From: Ilumatobacteraceae bacterium | GTDB lineage: Bacteria; Actinomycetota; Acidimicrobiia; Acidimicrobiales; Ilumatobacteraceae | Assembly (NCBI GenBank): GCA_013213745.1 | Contig: JABSQH010000011.1 | Coordinates: forward strand, 81,447 to 145,446 | Length of the DNA stretch: 64,000 nucleotides | Direction: 5' to 3' | In this document: positions 49,067-59,764 of the stretch, in pieces | Layout: each line of letters starts with the position of its first letter | Numbering within the stretch: position 1 is the stretch's first letter | Notes under the pieces: generated by a model | The model's input: only the letters and a program-made list of their open reading frames with translations | Database searches by the model: none | Told to the model about the DNA's origin: nothing | Translations under genes and position numbers: made by a program

Positions 49067-49082
49067 TGGAGGCACGCCTCCA
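49067..49082 (+). terminator. Hairpin after the FAD oxidoreductase gene
   Basis: TGGAGGC (49067-49073) and GCCTCCA (49076-49082) pair around 2 nt, and an outer GGACT/AGTCC pairing extends it. It lies 50 bp after the stop; no T-run is present. Confidence 0.4.
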
Positions 49083-49157
49083 CGCCTGAGTCCCTCGTGA
49101 CACCCTGACGGATCCAGCTCCCACTGTCGCGCCGTAACGCTGAGAACACAAGGGGCG

Positions 49158-50519
49158 ATGGTCCTCGGGGTCGATGGAAGTCTGCGACGAGCGCGCGAGA
49201 ATCCCGCGGTGAGCGATCGCACGTTCTGGAGCGGGACCGCCGGTGCAGTCGGCGTCGGCGTGATCGCCCGGGCGATCTACATCGTCACGGCGGCGCTCGG
49301 GCGTATCGAGTTGTTCGGTGATGCCGAGACGTATCACCTGCTCGGTCGCCATCTCGCAGGCGGGGCCGGGTACGTGCGGCCGCGCGAGTACGCCGATCTC
49401 GGCATCTCGGTTCCGACCGCTGAGTTTCCGCCGCTGTATCCGTCGGTGCTGGCGTTCGCGGATCTCGTCGGCCTCGACAACGCGGATGACCAGCGGTTCC
49501 TGGGTTGTCTCGTCGGCGCGGCATCGATCGTGGTTGTCGCACTGCTCGGGCGCGCGGTGGCCGGCGCCGCGGTCGGAGTGATCGCCGCAGGTCTGCTCGC
49601 GGTGTATCCGCAGATGATCGTGTTCGACGGCTCACTGGTCAGCGAGGGTTGGTACTTCCTGTTCGTCGCGTTGACGCTGTGGTGCGTCTACGAGTTCCGC
49701 AGCGATCGGCAGCGCCCGCTCTGGTGGCTCGCCGCCGCGGGCGCAGCGGTCGGGTTGGGTGTCCTCACTCGCAGCGAGGCGATCGTGCTGCTGCCGGCGT
49801 TGTTGGTACCCGCAGCGTTGGTTCGCGCCGAGGACGGTGCGATCGACTGGCGCACCTGGGGGCGGCGAGTCGGTGTGGCCTCGATCGGCGTCGTCGTCTG
49901 CGTCGGCGGGTGGACGATCCGCAACGCCGTCAGTCTCGACCACATCCAGCCGTTCACCAACAACAGCGGCACGCTGCTCGCCGGCGCCAACTGCGAGCGA
50001 ACCTACCGAGGAGAGCAGGCCGGACTGTGGCGCATCGACTGTGCTCTGGCCGTCGATGTTGCAGGACTCGACGAGACCGATGCCGCGGCGCAACGGCGGA
50101 GTGCGGCGATCGATTTCGCGGTCGACAATCCCGAACGGCTGCCGGCGGTGGCAACGCTGCGCGTGTTGCGCACGGCCGGGGTGTGGGACGTGCGCACACA
50201 GCTGTTCTACGAGAGCCTCGAAGGGCGCAACTACCAGTGGTTGTGGGCGGGTTGGATCGGGTGGATCGTCCTTGCGCCCGCGGCCGTGGTCGGCGGCGCA
50301 TTGGCTCGGCGGCGACGGATCACGATCTGGCCCCTCGTCGTGCCCGTGGGGATGGTGTTCGCATTGGTCGTGTTCACGTACGGCAACCAACGGTTCAGAG
50401 TTGCCGCCGAACCGTCGGTGATCGTTCTGGCCGCCGTGGCCGCGGCGGCTGGCCTGCGCCGAATGCGTTCGTCACCTGAACTCGAGGCTCAGGTGCAGGA
50501 ACCGGCCGGTTCGTCGTAG
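49158..50519 (+). CDS. GT39-like membrane glycosyltransferase (ArnT/PMT superfamily)
   Basis: Up to 453 residues with about ten membrane helices. The first external loop carries the acidic pair GDAETYHLLGRHLAGG and the FPPLYPSVLAF motif typical of GT-C enzymes that take sugars from polyprenyl phosphate. TRSEAIVLLPALLVPAAL follows later. ATG 49158 (AAGGGG just upstream) and GTG 49209 are both possible. The last 31 bp overlap the 3' end of the convergent acyltransferase gene. It probably glycosylates a lipid, wall polymer or protein; the acceptor is unknown. Confidence 0.82.
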   Translation: MVLGVDGSLRRARENPAVSDRTFWSGTAGAVGVGVIARAIYIVTAALGRIELFGDAETYHLLGRHLAGGAGYVRPREYADLGISVPTAEFPPLYPSVLAFADLVGLDNADDQRFLGCLVGAASIVVVALLGRAVAGAAVGVIAAGLLAVYPQMIVFDGSLVSEGWYFLFVALTLWCVYEFRSDRQRPLWWLAAAGAAVGLGVLTRSEAIVLLPALLVPAALVRAEDGAIDWRTWGRRVGVASIGVVVCVGGWTIRNAVSLDHIQPFTNNSGTLLAGANCERTYRGEQAGLWRIDCALAVDVAGLDETDAAAQRRSAAIDFAVDNPERLPAVATLRVLRTAGVWDVRTQLFYESLEGRNYQWLWAGWIGWIVLAPAAVVGGALARRRRITIWPLVVPVGMVFALVVFTYGNQRFRVAAEPSVIVLAAVAAAAGLRRMRSSPELEAQVQEPAGSS

Positions 50520-52618
50520 CGCTCGTCATTGCGCCACTCGCCGCCCCACCACTGGGCGGGATCGACTTGAACGAACCCGGTGAGTGTCTCGACGAACTGG
50601 CCGATCGCCAGTCCGAATCGCGCTGAGCCATCGGGGCAGTAGTGGTTGCCGTCGGTCTTGCGCACTCGGTGCTGGCCGCCCTCGACGTCGATCAGCAGCT
50701 CGAACTCACCGTTCGGGGCGACGACCGGATCGGGATCGATGTAGAACACCGATCCGGGGAATCGCTCTGGCAACTCGCGGAAGAGCTCGTTGATCGACCG
50801 GTCGACCGGCGTCGGGTCGACGCCACCGCTCAGTGACGGCGCCAGTCCGACGAAGCCGAGGGTCGCGCCGTTGGCGGTCAGGATCTCGACGGCGCGATCG
50901 AGTCGGGCCCGGTACTCATCGGGATCGTTCTCTTCGAGCCACGCCGCGTCGAAGCGCGCCCACATGGCGATGACGATGTCGGGATTGGCGAGGGCGACTT
51001 GTTCTTCGAGCACGGACTCCCAGCCATCGTCGGTGATGCGGAATCCGAAACGCGCTTGTTCGGCAACGTTGGCGCCGCCGTTGGCGGCGAGGGCCGCCGC
51101 GATGCCCGGTTCGGCGTCGAACATAAATGAGTCGCCAGTGAGCAGGACGTTGACCGGCTCGACGATCGGTGGAACCGGCGCGCCGAGTGCCGGCTCGGTC
51201 TGGAGAATGCCCTGATGCGCGTCATCGTCGTCGGCTGCTTCATCTGCCACGACGGTGGTTGCGGGTGCGGTCGTCGTGGGTGCAGGTTCTGGCCGTGTCG
51301 CTGTCGGTGCGCCTGCTGCGGCCTCGACCGAGGCAGTTGTCGGGGGAGCGCTCGTGGCAGGAGTCGTCGTGGTCGACGTAGCGCCGGTCGGGCGGGGCGC
51401 CAGCGTGGGTGCTGGGCCCGCGACGATCGTCCGGGTTTCAGGAATCGTCGTGATGAACAGCGCCGCCGCGAGGGCCAACGCGGCGCCGATCGAGATGATG
51501 CCGACGGTGCGCGGCGCAGCTTTGCTGTGGCGGATCGGCTGTTCGAGGAGGATGTAGGAAGCAACGGTCAGCACCGTGGTGATCCCGAGGCGAGTGATGA
51601 GCAGGGCGGCGCCGTCGAGACCGGTGCGTTCGCTGTTGGCGATGACGATCACCGGCCAGTGCCAGAGGTACACGCCATACGAGACGAGGCCGAGCTGACG
51701 CAGCGGCTCCACGCGCAACACCCGCGCCGCGGGGCCGTCTGGGCCAACTGTGATCGCCACGATGATCACACCGACGGCGACCGCGTGCAGAAGGAAACCG
51801 CCCCGGTAAATGGTCGCGTTCGTCCCGTCGACCACGAACCACATCCACGCGAGGAGCGCAGCCGACAGCAGCCCTCCGACCTGGAGCGCGCGGGCCGTGT
51901 TGTGGCTCACCGGTGCGCCCGCACGTTGGTGCAACGCGATGGCGACGATCGCCCCGACGAGCATCGAGCCGATGCGAGTGAACGTGTTGAGGTAGGCGTC
52001 GCTCAGGTCGCCCGACGCCAGCACCGCCATCAACACCGTCGATGCGACCGCGGCGATGGCCGACACGATGAGCAGTCGGCGCATCCGCAGCGCTGCGCCG
52101 AGCAGGAACACGACCGCCAACGGCCACACCACGTAGAACTGCTCTTCGATCGACAGGCTCCACAGATGCTCGAGCGGTGACGGCGTGGTGAACAGGTCCC
52201 AGTAACCGTCGCCGGTGACGATCGCCCACCAGTTGGCGACATACGCCAACGCCGAGATCCCACCGCCGCGAATTCCTTCGAGTTCGTCCGGTCGGGCGAA
52301 CCAGGCGGCGTACACAGCCGTCGCGGCCAGTAGCGCGTACAACGCAGGCAGCAACCGCCGCGCCCGACGAGTCCAGAAGCGACGGAGATCGACGCCACCT
52401 TTGGCGGCCCGTTCGACGAGCAACAGGCGTGTGATCAGGTAGCCCGACAACGTGAAGAACAGGTCGACGCCGAGAAAACCTCCGCTGAGGTGCCCGAGGT
52501 GGAACGCCACCACGCCGGCCACGGCGAGGCCGCGCAACCCATCGAGCGCCGGCTGGTACCCGATACGCGGGTCGTTGCCGGTGGGTGCCGTGCCGGCGTC
52601 GGTACTCAGCGAGGTCAT
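50489..52618 (-). CDS. Acyltransferase (OafA/YrhL type) fused to an SGNH domain
   Basis: This 709-residue protein has an N-terminal acyltransferase-3 domain (about 18-385, ten helices): YQPALDGLRGLAVAGVVAFH with the catalytic His, FLGVDLFFTLSGYLI, FWTRRARRLLPALY, and EHLWSLSIEEQFYVVWPL. A Thr/Pro/Ala-rich linker (about 405-475) leads to an extracytoplasmic SGNH domain opening VNVLLTGDSFMFDAEPGIAA (Ser in GDS). The fusion O-acetylates surface polysaccharides. The partner glycosyltransferase lies convergently next to it, suggesting a shared role in envelope glycan decoration. Confidence 0.92.
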   Translation of the reverse strand: MTSLSTDAGTAPTGNDPRIGYQPALDGLRGLAVAGVVAFHLGHLSGGFLGVDLFFTLSGYLITRLLLVERAAKGGVDLRRFWTRRARRLLPALYALLAATAVYAAWFARPDELEGIRGGGISALAYVANWWAIVTGDGYWDLFTTPSPLEHLWSLSIEEQFYVVWPLAVVFLLGAALRMRRLLIVSAIAAVASTVLMAVLASGDLSDAYLNTFTRIGSMLVGAIVAIALHQRAGAPVSHNTARALQVGGLLSAALLAWMWFVVDGTNATIYRGGFLLHAVAVGVIIVAITVGPDGPAARVLRVEPLRQLGLVSYGVYLWHWPVIVIANSERTGLDGAALLITRLGITTVLTVASYILLEQPIRHSKAAPRTVGIISIGAALALAAALFITTIPETRTIVAGPAPTLAPRPTGATSTTTTPATSAPPTTASVEAAAGAPTATRPEPAPTTTAPATTVVADEAADDDDAHQGILQTEPALGAPVPPIVEPVNVLLTGDSFMFDAEPGIAAALAANGGANVAEQARFGFRITDDGWESVLEEQVALANPDIVIAMWARFDAAWLEENDPDEYRARLDRAVEILTANGATLGFVGLAPSLSGGVDPTPVDRSINELFRELPERFPGSVFYIDPDPVVAPNGEFELLIDVEGGQHRVRKTDGNHYCPDGSARFGLAIGQFVETLTGFVQVDPAQWWGGEWRNDERYDEPAGSCT

Positions 52619-52686
52619 GGATGGATGGTCGATCGACGTGGATGGAGCAGCTGCGTGGACGGCGTCACAACGCTGTCATGAGTGAA

Positions 52687-55536
52687 TCACACCACCACGT
52701 TGACCATGCGGCGGGGCACCACGATGACCTTCTTCGGTGCGCCGCCGGCGAGCGCCGTAACGACAGCATCGTCGGCCAAGGCGGCGGCCTCGATGGTCGC
52801 CTGGTCGGCGTCGGTGGCCACCACGATGCGGCTGCGCAGCTTGCCGTTGATCTGCACTGGGACTTCGACGGTGTCGTCGATCAAGCGCGCCGGGTCGGCC
52901 GTGGGGAAACCTTCGTAGGTCAGCGTGTCGTCGTGGCCGAGCTTGGCCCACAGCTCTTCGGCGACGTGTGGCACCAGCGGTGCCAACATCAACACCATCG
53001 GCTCGGCGATCTCGCGGGGCGTGGCGTCGAGCTTGGTCACGTGGTTGTTGAGCTCGATCAACTTGGCGATCGCCGTGTTGAATCGGAGTGCATCCATCTC
53101 GGTCCGGACGACGTCGATGGTTCGGTGCAACAAGGTGATCGTGTCGTCGTCGGCTGGAGTGTCGACCACCACCAAGTCGCCCGAGTCTTCGTCGACGAGG
53201 TTGCGCCACAGCCGCTGCAGGAAGCGGTACATGCCGACCACGTCGCGTGTCTCCCACGGCCGCGACGCATCGAGTGGCCCGGTGGCCATCTCGTACAGCC
53301 GCAGGGTGTCGGCTCCGTACTCGGCATACATGTCGTCGGGCGACACAGCGTTCTTCAGGCTCTTGCCCATCTTGCCCCACTCGCGAGACACGGGTCGGCC
53401 GTCGAGGGTGAACCCGTCGTCGGGGTTGCCGTCGACCTTCGTGGCATCGACGTAGATGCCGCGCTCGTCCTGGTACGCGGCGGCTTGCACGTATCCCTGG
53501 TTGAACAAACGGGCGTACGGCTCCTTCGACGTCAGATGGCCGAGGTCGAACAGCACCTTGTGCCAGAAGCGGGCGTACAGCAGGTGGAGCACGGCATGTT
53601 CGACGCCGCCGACGTACAGGTCGACGCCGCCGGGATGGTCGGGCCGCTGGTCGGTGCGCGGTCCCATCCAGTACTCCTCGACCTCGGCTCCGACGAAGCG
53701 GTTCTCGTTGGTCGGGTCGAGGTAGCGCAGCTCGTACCAGCAGGATCCCGCCCACTGCGGCATCACGTTGGTGTCGCGGCGGTAACGCTGCACGCCGTCA
53801 CCCAGGTCGAGTTCGACGTCGACCCACCACTCCAGGCGGTCGAGTGGGCTCTCGGGGTTGGAGAACTCGTCGTCGGGCTCGAAGGTGCGCGGCGAGAACG
53901 AGTCGGTTTCGGGGAGTTCGACCGGCAGCATGTCGTCGGGCAGCGAGTGCGGCCGACCGTCGCTGTCGTACACGATCGGGAACGGCTCGCCCCAGTAGCG
54001 CTGCCGGCTGAACAGCCAGTCGCGCAGTTTGTAGGTGATGGTCGCCTGGCCCGACTCGTGCGATTCGAGCCACGCATTGACCAGCGCAATGCCTTCGTCT
54101 TTCGTGGTGATGCCATTCAGGTCGAGCGTGTCGTTGCTCGACTGCACGTAGGGCGCATCACCGACGAACGCCTCGGGCCACTGCTCGGTGTCGAGGGTGG
54201 GAGCGATCTCGTGCGCCTCGAACCATGCGTCTGGCGGCTGCTGGATCGCAGGGATCGGCAGCCCGAACGTGCGGGCGAACTCGAAGTCGCGTGCGTCTCC
54301 GCACGGCACGGCCATGATCGCCCCCGTGCCGTACCCCATGAGGACGTAGTCGGCGATCCACACCGGGATGACCTCGCCATTGATCGGGTTGGTCGCATAC
54401 GAGCCGGTGAACACGCCGGTCTTCTCGCGGGTTTCGTCTTGACGATCGACGTCCTTCTTGGCGGCGGCGGCCTGCTGATAGTCGGCCACGATCGTTGCTT
54501 GTTCGGGCGTGGTCAGTTCGCCGACGAGCGGGTGCTCGGGCGACAGCACCATGAACGACGCTCCGAACAACGTGTCGGGGCGCGTCGTGAACACCGTGAT
54601 CGTCGCGGCGTCGCCGCTGGTCGTGGTCACCTGGAAGTCGACGTCGGCGCCGTGGCTCTTGCCGATCCAGTTGCGCTGCATCGTCTTGATGGCGTCCGAC
54701 CAGTCGAGCACGTCGAGGTCGTCGATCAGGCGGTCGGCATAGGCGGTGATGCGCATCATCCACTGGCGCATGTTGCGTTTGAACACCGGGAAGTTGCCGC
54801 GGTCCGAACGTCCGTCGGCGGTGACCTCTTCATTGGCCACCACGGTGCCGAGGCCAGGGCACCAGTTGACCGGCGCCTCGCTGACGTACGCGAGACGGTG
54901 GTCGTTGACGATGTCGGCCTGTTCGCCTGGCGACAGCGCAGACCATGCCCGGCCGTCGGGCACCGCTCGCGTGCCGGACTCGAACTCGGCGATCAGCTCG
55001 GCGATCGGTCGAGCGCGGTCGGCCTCGGCGTCGTACCAGGCGTTGAAGATCTGGTTGAAGATCCACTGCGTCCATCGGTAGTAGGCCGGGTCGGTGGTCG
55101 ACACGCCGCGCCGAGGGTCGTGGGCCAGACCGAGCCGACGCAGCTGGCGTCGGTAGGTGGCGACGTTCTCGTCGGTGGTGATTGCCGGGTGTTGGCCGGT
55201 CTCAACGGCGAACTGCTCGGCCGGGAGGCCGAAGGCATCGAAGCCCATCGTGTGCAACACGTTGTGCCCGGTCATCCGCTTGAAGCGGGCGAACACGTCG
55301 GTGCCGATGAAGCCGAGCGGGTGCCCGACGTGCAGGCCGGTGCCCGACGGATAGGGGAACATGTCGAGCACGAACAGTTTCTCGCCCCGCGCCTGCGTGG
55401 TTGCGGCATCTCCGAGCGGACCGGTGGGATTCGGTGTCTCGAAGGTGCCGTGTTCGTCCCACCAGTCCTGCCAACGAAGCTCGATGTCGTCGGCCAGGGT
55501 CGCGGTGTAGCGGAACGGGGGAGTGTCGTCGGCCAT
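52687..55536 (-). CDS. leuS: Leucyl-tRNA synthetase
   Basis: This 949-residue class I synthetase has the HIGH motif as [12 protein letters not shown] (about 66-77) and KMSKS as [17 protein letters not shown]. The CP1 editing domain carries [20 protein letters not shown], with the usual threonine-rich loop. [11 protein letters not shown] and [14 protein letters not shown] are typical of bacterial LeuRS. The length is slightly above the E. coli enzyme, as in other actinobacteria. The whole gene has a long open antisense frame that is not real. It is divergent from the serine hydrolase gene. Confidence 0.97.
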   Translation of the reverse strand: MADDTPPFRYTATLADDIELRWQDWWDEHGTFETPNPTGPLGDAATTQARGEKLFVLDMFPYPSGTGLHVGHPLGFIGTDVFARFKRMTGHNVLHTMGFDAFGLPAEQFAVETGQHPAITTDENVATYRRQLRRLGLAHDPRRGVSTTDPAYYRWTQWIFNQIFNAWYDAEADRARPIAELIAEFESGTRAVPDGRAWSALSPGEQADIVNDHRLAYVSEAPVNWCPGLGTVVANEEVTADGRSDRGNFPVFKRNMRQWMMRITAYADRLIDDLDVLDWSDAIKTMQRNWIGKSHGADVDFQVTTTSGDAATITVFTTRPDTLFGASFMVLSPEHPLVGELTTPEQATIVADYQQAAAAKKDVDRQDETREKTGVFTGSYATNPINGEVIPVWIADYVLMGYGTGAIMAVPCGDARDFEFARTFGLPIPAIQQPPDAWFEAHEIAPTLDTEQWPEAFVGDAPYVQSSNDTLDLNGITTKDEGIALVNAWLESHESGQATITYKLRDWLFSRQRYWGEPFPIVYDSDGRPHSLPDDMLPVELPETDSFSPRTFEPDDEFSNPESPLDRLEWWVDVELDLGDGVQRYRRDTNVMPQWAGSCWYELRYLDPTNENRFVGAEVEEYWMGPRTDQRPDHPGGVDLYVGGVEHAVLHLLYARFWHKVLFDLGHLTSKEPYARLFNQGYVQAAAYQDERGIYVDATKVDGNPDDGFTLDGRPVSREWGKMGKSLKNAVSPDDMYAEYGADTLRLYEMATGPLDASRPWETRDVVGMYRFLQRLWRNLVDEDSGDLVVVDTPADDDTITLLHRTIDVVRTEMDALRFNTAIAKLIELNNHVTKLDATPREIAEPMVLMLAPLVPHVAEELWAKLGHDDTLTYEGFPTADPARLIDDTVEVPVQINGKLRSRIVVATDADQATIEAAALADDAVVTALAGGAPKKVIVVPRRMVNVVV

Positions 55537-55602
55537 AGCGGTCGACCAGCCTACGGCTCCCCGGTCCGACCCAAGGCCCTGGTTGTGGCTACCGTCGCCG
55601 GG

Positions 55603-56787
55603 ATGAGCACGACGATCGGCGGTATCGAGGTCCATGGCACCGTGGCGGAGGGGTTCGGCAAAGTCGCCGACGCGTTCGCCGGCAACTTCACCGACCCCGG
55701 CGAGTTGGGTGCGGGGTTCGCGTTGTATGTCGGAGGAGAGTGCAAAGTCGACATCTGGGCGGGCGTCGCCGACGAAGCCAGCAGAAGAGTCTGGGACGAG
55801 AACACGTTGCAGCTCGTGTTCTCGACCACCAAAGGTGCGACGGCGATTTGCATCGCCAAGCTCGTCGAGGCGGGACTGCTCGACTACGCCGCGCCGGTCG
55901 TGCAGTACTGGCCCGAGTTCGGGGCCCACGGCAAGGACACGGTGACGGTCGAGCAACTGATGAGCCACCAGGCGGGGCTGCCATACGTCGACGGGCCGCT
56001 GACCCTCGACGAGGTGCTCGCGGTGACACCCGTGGTCGAGGCGCTTGCCGCGGAAGCTCCGAAGTGGGAGCCGGGAACCGCCCACGGGTACCACGCGGTG
56101 ACCTACGGCTGGCTCGCCGGCGAGCTGGTGCGGCGTGTCGACGGGCGTTCGATCGGCATGTACTTCGCCGAGGAAGTGGCGGCGCCGCTCGGACTGGAGT
56201 TCTGGATCGGCCTGCCGGCGTCGGAGGAGATCCGGGTCTCGACGCTGAAGGCGCCTCCCGCGCCGACCGATCCGGCTGTTGCCGCGATGGTCGAACAGTT
56301 CATGGGTGAAGGCACGGCCGGTTGGAAGGCGCTCACGATGAGCGGTGCATTCGGGGAGATCAACGACAACGACGACTCGCCGTTCAACACCCGGGAAGTG
56401 CATGCCACCGAGATGCCGGCGGCCAACGGGATCACCAACGCCGGCAGCCTCGCTCGGATGTATGCGGCCACGGTCGGCGACGTCGACGGCGTCCGCCTGC
56501 TGTCGGCCGACATGGTCGAGCGGGCCCGTGCCGAGCGGGTCAATGCCCCAGACATGTCGTTGGTGCTGCCGACGCGGTTCGGCGCCGGGTTCATGCTCGA
56601 CACGCCGTTCGCCCCGCTGCTCACGCCAGAGTCGTTCGGACACCCCGGTGCCGGTGGGTCACTGGGGTATGCCGACCCGACCAACGAGGTCGGCTACGGC
56701 TACGTGATGAACGAGATGCACTCCGGTCTCACCGGCGACCCGCGCACGGTCAACCTCAACAACGCCGTTCGGGACTGTCTCTCCTGA
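55603..56787 (+). CDS. Serine hydrolase (beta-lactamase family, EstB-like)
   Basis: This 394-residue enzyme has the SxxK nucleophile in [17 protein letters not shown] (STTK, about 70), a tyrosine motif [15 protein letters not shown] taking the YxN place, and a [14 protein letters not shown] loop taking the KTG place. This pattern fits family VIII esterases such as EstB and the widespread LACTB-like hydrolases. No signal peptide is present. ATG 55603 is 7 nt after TACCGT (55590-55595). The open frame upstream is antisense to leuS and was trimmed. Confidence 0.9.
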   Translation: MSTTIGGIEVHGTVAEGFGKVADAFAGNFTDPGELGAGFALYVGGECKVDIWAGVADEASRRVWDENTLQLVFSTTKGATAICIAKLVEAGLLDYAAPVVQYWPEFGAHGKDTVTVEQLMSHQAGLPYVDGPLTLDEVLAVTPVVEALAAEAPKWEPGTAHGYHAVTYGWLAGELVRRVDGRSIGMYFAEEVAAPLGLEFWIGLPASEEIRVSTLKAPPAPTDPAVAAMVEQFMGEGTAGWKALTMSGAFGEINDNDDSPFNTREVHATEMPAANGITNAGSLARMYAATVGDVDGVRLLSADMVERARAERVNAPDMSLVLPTRFGAGFMLDTPFAPLLTPESFGHPGAGGSLGYADPTNEVGYGYVMNEMHSGLTGDPRTVNLNNAVRDCLS

Positions 56788-56833
56788 TTTGCCCGCCCTG
56801 ACGTCAGGTTGGTGCGGACTGGAGCTGAGCGAG

Positions 56834-58759
56834 TCAGGACAGCGCCAGGCCCACGGTGTCGATCGGCTCATCGGTGAAGTAGCCGGCGACGTCAGCGATG
56901 AGGTGCGCTCGACGCAGCGTGTAGAGGCACACCTTGCCGTCTGCGGAGAGCTTGACCGTCGCCAGATTGGGGTTCGTCTCTCCCGCTGCGTAGTTGACGT
57001 TCGACACGGTCGGCCTGGCCTCGTCGCAGGGCCACGCGGTGACGAACCCCCGGTCTTCGGGCTGCGTCACGGTCAGGTTGAGCACCGCGGCGAGTGCATC
57101 AGATCCGACGCCGCCACGTCCCGCGACCTGGAGCTCGATGAATCGCCGGGCCTCGATCTTGGTCGTCGTCGGGATACCGACTGCCTCGCGGGTGTCCAAT
57201 AGCCGCACCGGATCCAGGTCGATCAGTCCCGCCGGCTCCTCGACGCCGTACCACGCAGCGACGTCGGCGATGAGGTGCGTGTCGACGAGGGAGTAGAAGC
57301 ACAGCGTTCCGTTCTGCGACAACTTGGCCGTCACCAGGTTGGCGACGCTCTGTTCCGGTGCGAAGTTGAGGTTGGAGGCCGTTGGTCGTTGCTGATCGCA
57401 GGCGAACGCGGTGATGAAGCCGCGGGCGATCGGTTCGGTGGCGGTGACGTTCACTGTCACCGCGCCGGCTTGTTCAGGCACGGTCTTGCCGTCGACGACG
57501 TCGAGTTCGAGCACCTGGCCGGCCGCGAGCTTGGTGGTGGTGGGCACGCCGATCGCTTGGCGCGTGTCGAGGATCCGAGTCGGGCGTACCGGATTGGCGA
57601 GCAGGCCGCCATCGGTTTCGTACGTGCCGTTCAAGTCGGCGATGAGATGGGCGCGGGCGATTCCCGACAGGCAGATCGTGCCCGCCGGGCTGAGCTTGGA
57701 GACAACGAGGTTGGGCACGGTCTCCCCGGCGACGAAGTTCAGGTTCGAGACGATCGGCCGGTCACCGCCACACGGCCATGCGGCCACGAAGCCGGCTGAT
57801 TCGGTCTCGGTGACGGTGACGTTGAGTACGACCGCAGTGGTCTGCGGTCCGACGAGGTCGCCGAACGACAACTCGACGACTTCGTTGGGCTCGACCTTCG
57901 ACGTCCCCGGCCGGCCCTGGCCGATCCTCGTGTCGAGCACTCGCTCGGGCACGATCGACCGCAGGGATGGGCCAGGGAATTCCCCTGGTTGGTAGCGCCA
58001 CGACGGCGGCAACGCCGTTGCGTCAGGCCCGGTCGCCGCCAGCTCGCCGAGCAGTTTGATCCGTACATGGACCGGAGTGTGGGCGTAGACGCACAAGTCG
58101 GCGCCGGCCTCGAGAGGCACGATGGCGACGTTCGCGGCTCGGTCGGCGCCATACCCGACGTCAGCAACCATGGGACGCGGACGATCACATGAATGGGCTG
58201 AGAGAAAGCCTCGGTCCGACGCGGCGATGGCGTCGCGCGAGATCACCGCGGCGGTGGCCGTGTCCGAGAGCTCGGCAGGGCGCGGGATGCGGATCGTCTG
58301 CTGCGGCGTGGCAGACGCTTCGCTCCACAGCGTTTCGGGAGTTGTGAGCGCCACGTACTGGTCGCGAGTTGCGGACGGCGTCGGCGCGACGGTGCCCGCT
58401 CGGTCGACGATCACGTGCAGTGGGACGTTCGAGGTCAAGCAGGTCGACTCGCTCGTCGCGAACCTCGCATACTTCATGTCCCGTGGTGACGTCAGTCGAA
58501 ACGTCGTCTCATCCGCAGGCGGTGGCGAACCACAGGGGTGTACCGTGGCGGTTCCTGGGCCTGTCGGGTCGAGAACCCAGACAGAGAGCACCCCCGAACC
58601 GAGGACGCGGGCGGTGACCCGCGACCCCACACGGGTATCGACCTGACGAGTGGGGCTGTCGAGCTCGATGCGGCCGCCGTTCTCGAGACTCGTCGCAGGT
58701 GAGATCGCCGACACCACGAGCGTCGACGCGATGATGAATGCTGCCGCCGCCTTCAGCAT
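56834..58759 (-). CDS. Secreted protein with tandem 'LDTR' beta repeats
   Basis: This 641-residue exported protein has a signal peptide MLKAAAAFIIASTLVVSAIS (cleavage after about 24). From about residue 265 onward, three clear repeats of roughly 120 residues follow: each starts RVLDTR / RILDTR / RLLDTR, then IG.P.T.K, LNVTVT, a GFV.AWPC segment, an RP..SN.NF patch, a PNL...KLS..G..CL strand, and AHLIAD. A more degenerate copy forms the first part. Paired cysteines recur once or twice per repeat. Such repeats are frequent on acidimicrobial surface proteins; the function is unknown. TAATCT lies 6 nt before the ATG. Confidence 0.85.
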   Translation of the reverse strand: MLKAAAAFIIASTLVVSAISPATSLENGGRIELDSPTRQVDTRVGSRVTARVLGSGVLSVWVLDPTGPGTATVHPCGSPPPADETTFRLTSPRDMKYARFATSESTCLTSNVPLHVIVDRAGTVAPTPSATRDQYVALTTPETLWSEASATPQQTIRIPRPAELSDTATAAVISRDAIAASDRGFLSAHSCDRPRPMVADVGYGADRAANVAIVPLEAGADLCVYAHTPVHVRIKLLGELAATGPDATALPPSWRYQPGEFPGPSLRSIVPERVLDTRIGQGRPGTSKVEPNEVVELSFGDLVGPQTTAVVLNVTVTETESAGFVAAWPCGGDRPIVSNLNFVAGETVPNLVVSKLSPAGTICLSGIARAHLIADLNGTYETDGGLLANPVRPTRILDTRQAIGVPTTTKLAAGQVLELDVVDGKTVPEQAGAVTVNVTATEPIARGFITAFACDQQRPTASNLNFAPEQSVANLVTAKLSQNGTLCFYSLVDTHLIADVAAWYGVEEPAGLIDLDPVRLLDTREAVGIPTTTKIEARRFIELQVAGRGGVGSDALAAVLNLTVTQPEDRGFVTAWPCDEARPTVSNVNYAAGETNPNLATVKLSADGKVCLYTLRRAHLIADVAGYFTDEPIDTVGLALS

Positions 58760-58765
58760 GCGGCG

Positions 58766-58771
58766 AGATTA
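58766..58771 (-). promoter_or_regulatory. Candidate -10 element for the repeat-protein gene
   Basis: TAATCT on the minus strand, 6 nt before ATG 58759; a leaderless start is likely. Confidence 0.5.
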
Positions 58772-58800
58772 GTCAGCGGTTGAGCTGCCGCGACAGTTCG

Positions 58801-59754
58801 TCAGCTGGGGATCAAGTAGTCGGTGATCTGGGCGTCGTCGGCGCCGAGGTCTTCGTAGTTGTCCTCCGTGCGGGCCCGCATGTAGTCGCGCCACAGGAAC
58901 TCGCGGTAACGCGGCTGATCCGCTAGTGCGGCGATCGGAGCGATCGACGTCGATCGAGACGGGTTCGAGAAGTAGGGGATGCTGTATCGGTTGCGTTCGG
59001 TCATCGTCGTCACCCGATGGACCGCGGCGCGGTAGCGATCGTTGGTCCACACCTGCATCGCGTCGGCCAGATTGACCACGATCGTTCCTGGTCGCGGCGG
59101 GACATCGATCCACGCCTCATCTGCCGTGCGTGCTTGCAGGCCACCGGTGTCGTCTTGGAGCAGCAGCGTGAGCACGCCGGGGTCGGTGTGATACCCGAGG
59201 GCGGTCTCGCCGAGGTCGGCGAGCCCCTCGCGCTCGTTGCCAGGCACTGGGTCGCCGAGCGGATAGTGATTGAGTCGCACCGTGCTGTTGTGGCGGTCGC
59301 CGGCGAACCCGTCCACGTCGTCGAGCCCGAGTGCACCCAGCACGACCGCTGCCGTTCGTTCGGCGAGGTCGCTGAACGCATCGAAGAACGCCAGCATCGT
59401 CGGCCGGAAGTCGGCGAGGACCGTCGGGTCGGGCCACCGGTTGTGTCGATCTCGATCGCTGACGCCTGGGTCGATGAAGTCGAACACTTCCTTGTGATCG
59501 CGTCGGCGCTTGGTGAGCTCCCGGTCGAACCAGCCAAGGGGATTCTCTGCGTCGCGACCGACCGCTGCGCGAACCGAACGGCCGACGCTGAAGAAGTGTT
59601 CGGTCTCGCGCCACGTTGCCGCGATCAGCTCGTCGAGCCCGTGACCGGTCAGCAAGAAGAAACCGTGCAGCCGGCAGGCTTCGTCGAGCGCAGCGAGATC
59701 GGCCGCAGTCGGATCGGCAATGTCGATCGTCGGGACGAGTTCGTGCGCGGCCAC
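58801..59754 (-). CDS. 2-oxoglutarate/Fe(II)-dependent oxygenase (isopenicillin N synthase family)
   Basis: This 317-residue oxygenase has the family start VPTIDIADP, the helix EACRLHGFFLLTGHGLDELI, iron ligands in LGYHTDPGVLTLLLQD (HxD) and YRAAVHRVTTM (His), and the 2OG-binding RxS in RNRYSIPYF. The TGGLQ segment is also typical. Products range from hydroxylated metabolites to ethylene or antibiotics; the substrate is unknown. GTG 59754 is chosen because the frame beyond it overlaps the GNAT gene, whose stop is 11 bp upstream. It is part of a GH20-GNAT-oxygenase run. Confidence 0.9.
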   Translation of the reverse strand: MAAHELVPTIDIADPTAADLAALDEACRLHGFFLLTGHGLDELIAATWRETEHFFSVGRSVRAAVGRDAENPLGWFDRELTKRRRDHKEVFDFIDPGVSDRDRHNRWPDPTVLADFRPTMLAFFDAFSDLAERTAAVVLGALGLDDVDGFAGDRHNSTVRLNHYPLGDPVPGNEREGLADLGETALGYHTDPGVLTLLLQDDTGGLQARTADEAWIDVPPRPGTIVVNLADAMQVWTNDRYRAAVHRVTTMTERNRYSIPYFSNPSRSTSIAPIAALADQPRYREFLWRDYMRARTEDNYEDLGADDAQITDYLIPS

Positions 59755-59764
59755 CCCGTCGACA

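Noticed and set aside
47534..49222. 562-residue minus-strand ORF
   Set aside because: Antisense to the FAD oxidoreductase; Arg/His-rich shadow with no motif.
52585..55602. Plus-strand open frame of about 1,000 codons joined to the serine hydrolase
   Set aside because: It is antisense to leuS, whose motifs are certain; the composition is Arg/Val/Gly-rich shadow. The hydrolase starts at 55603.
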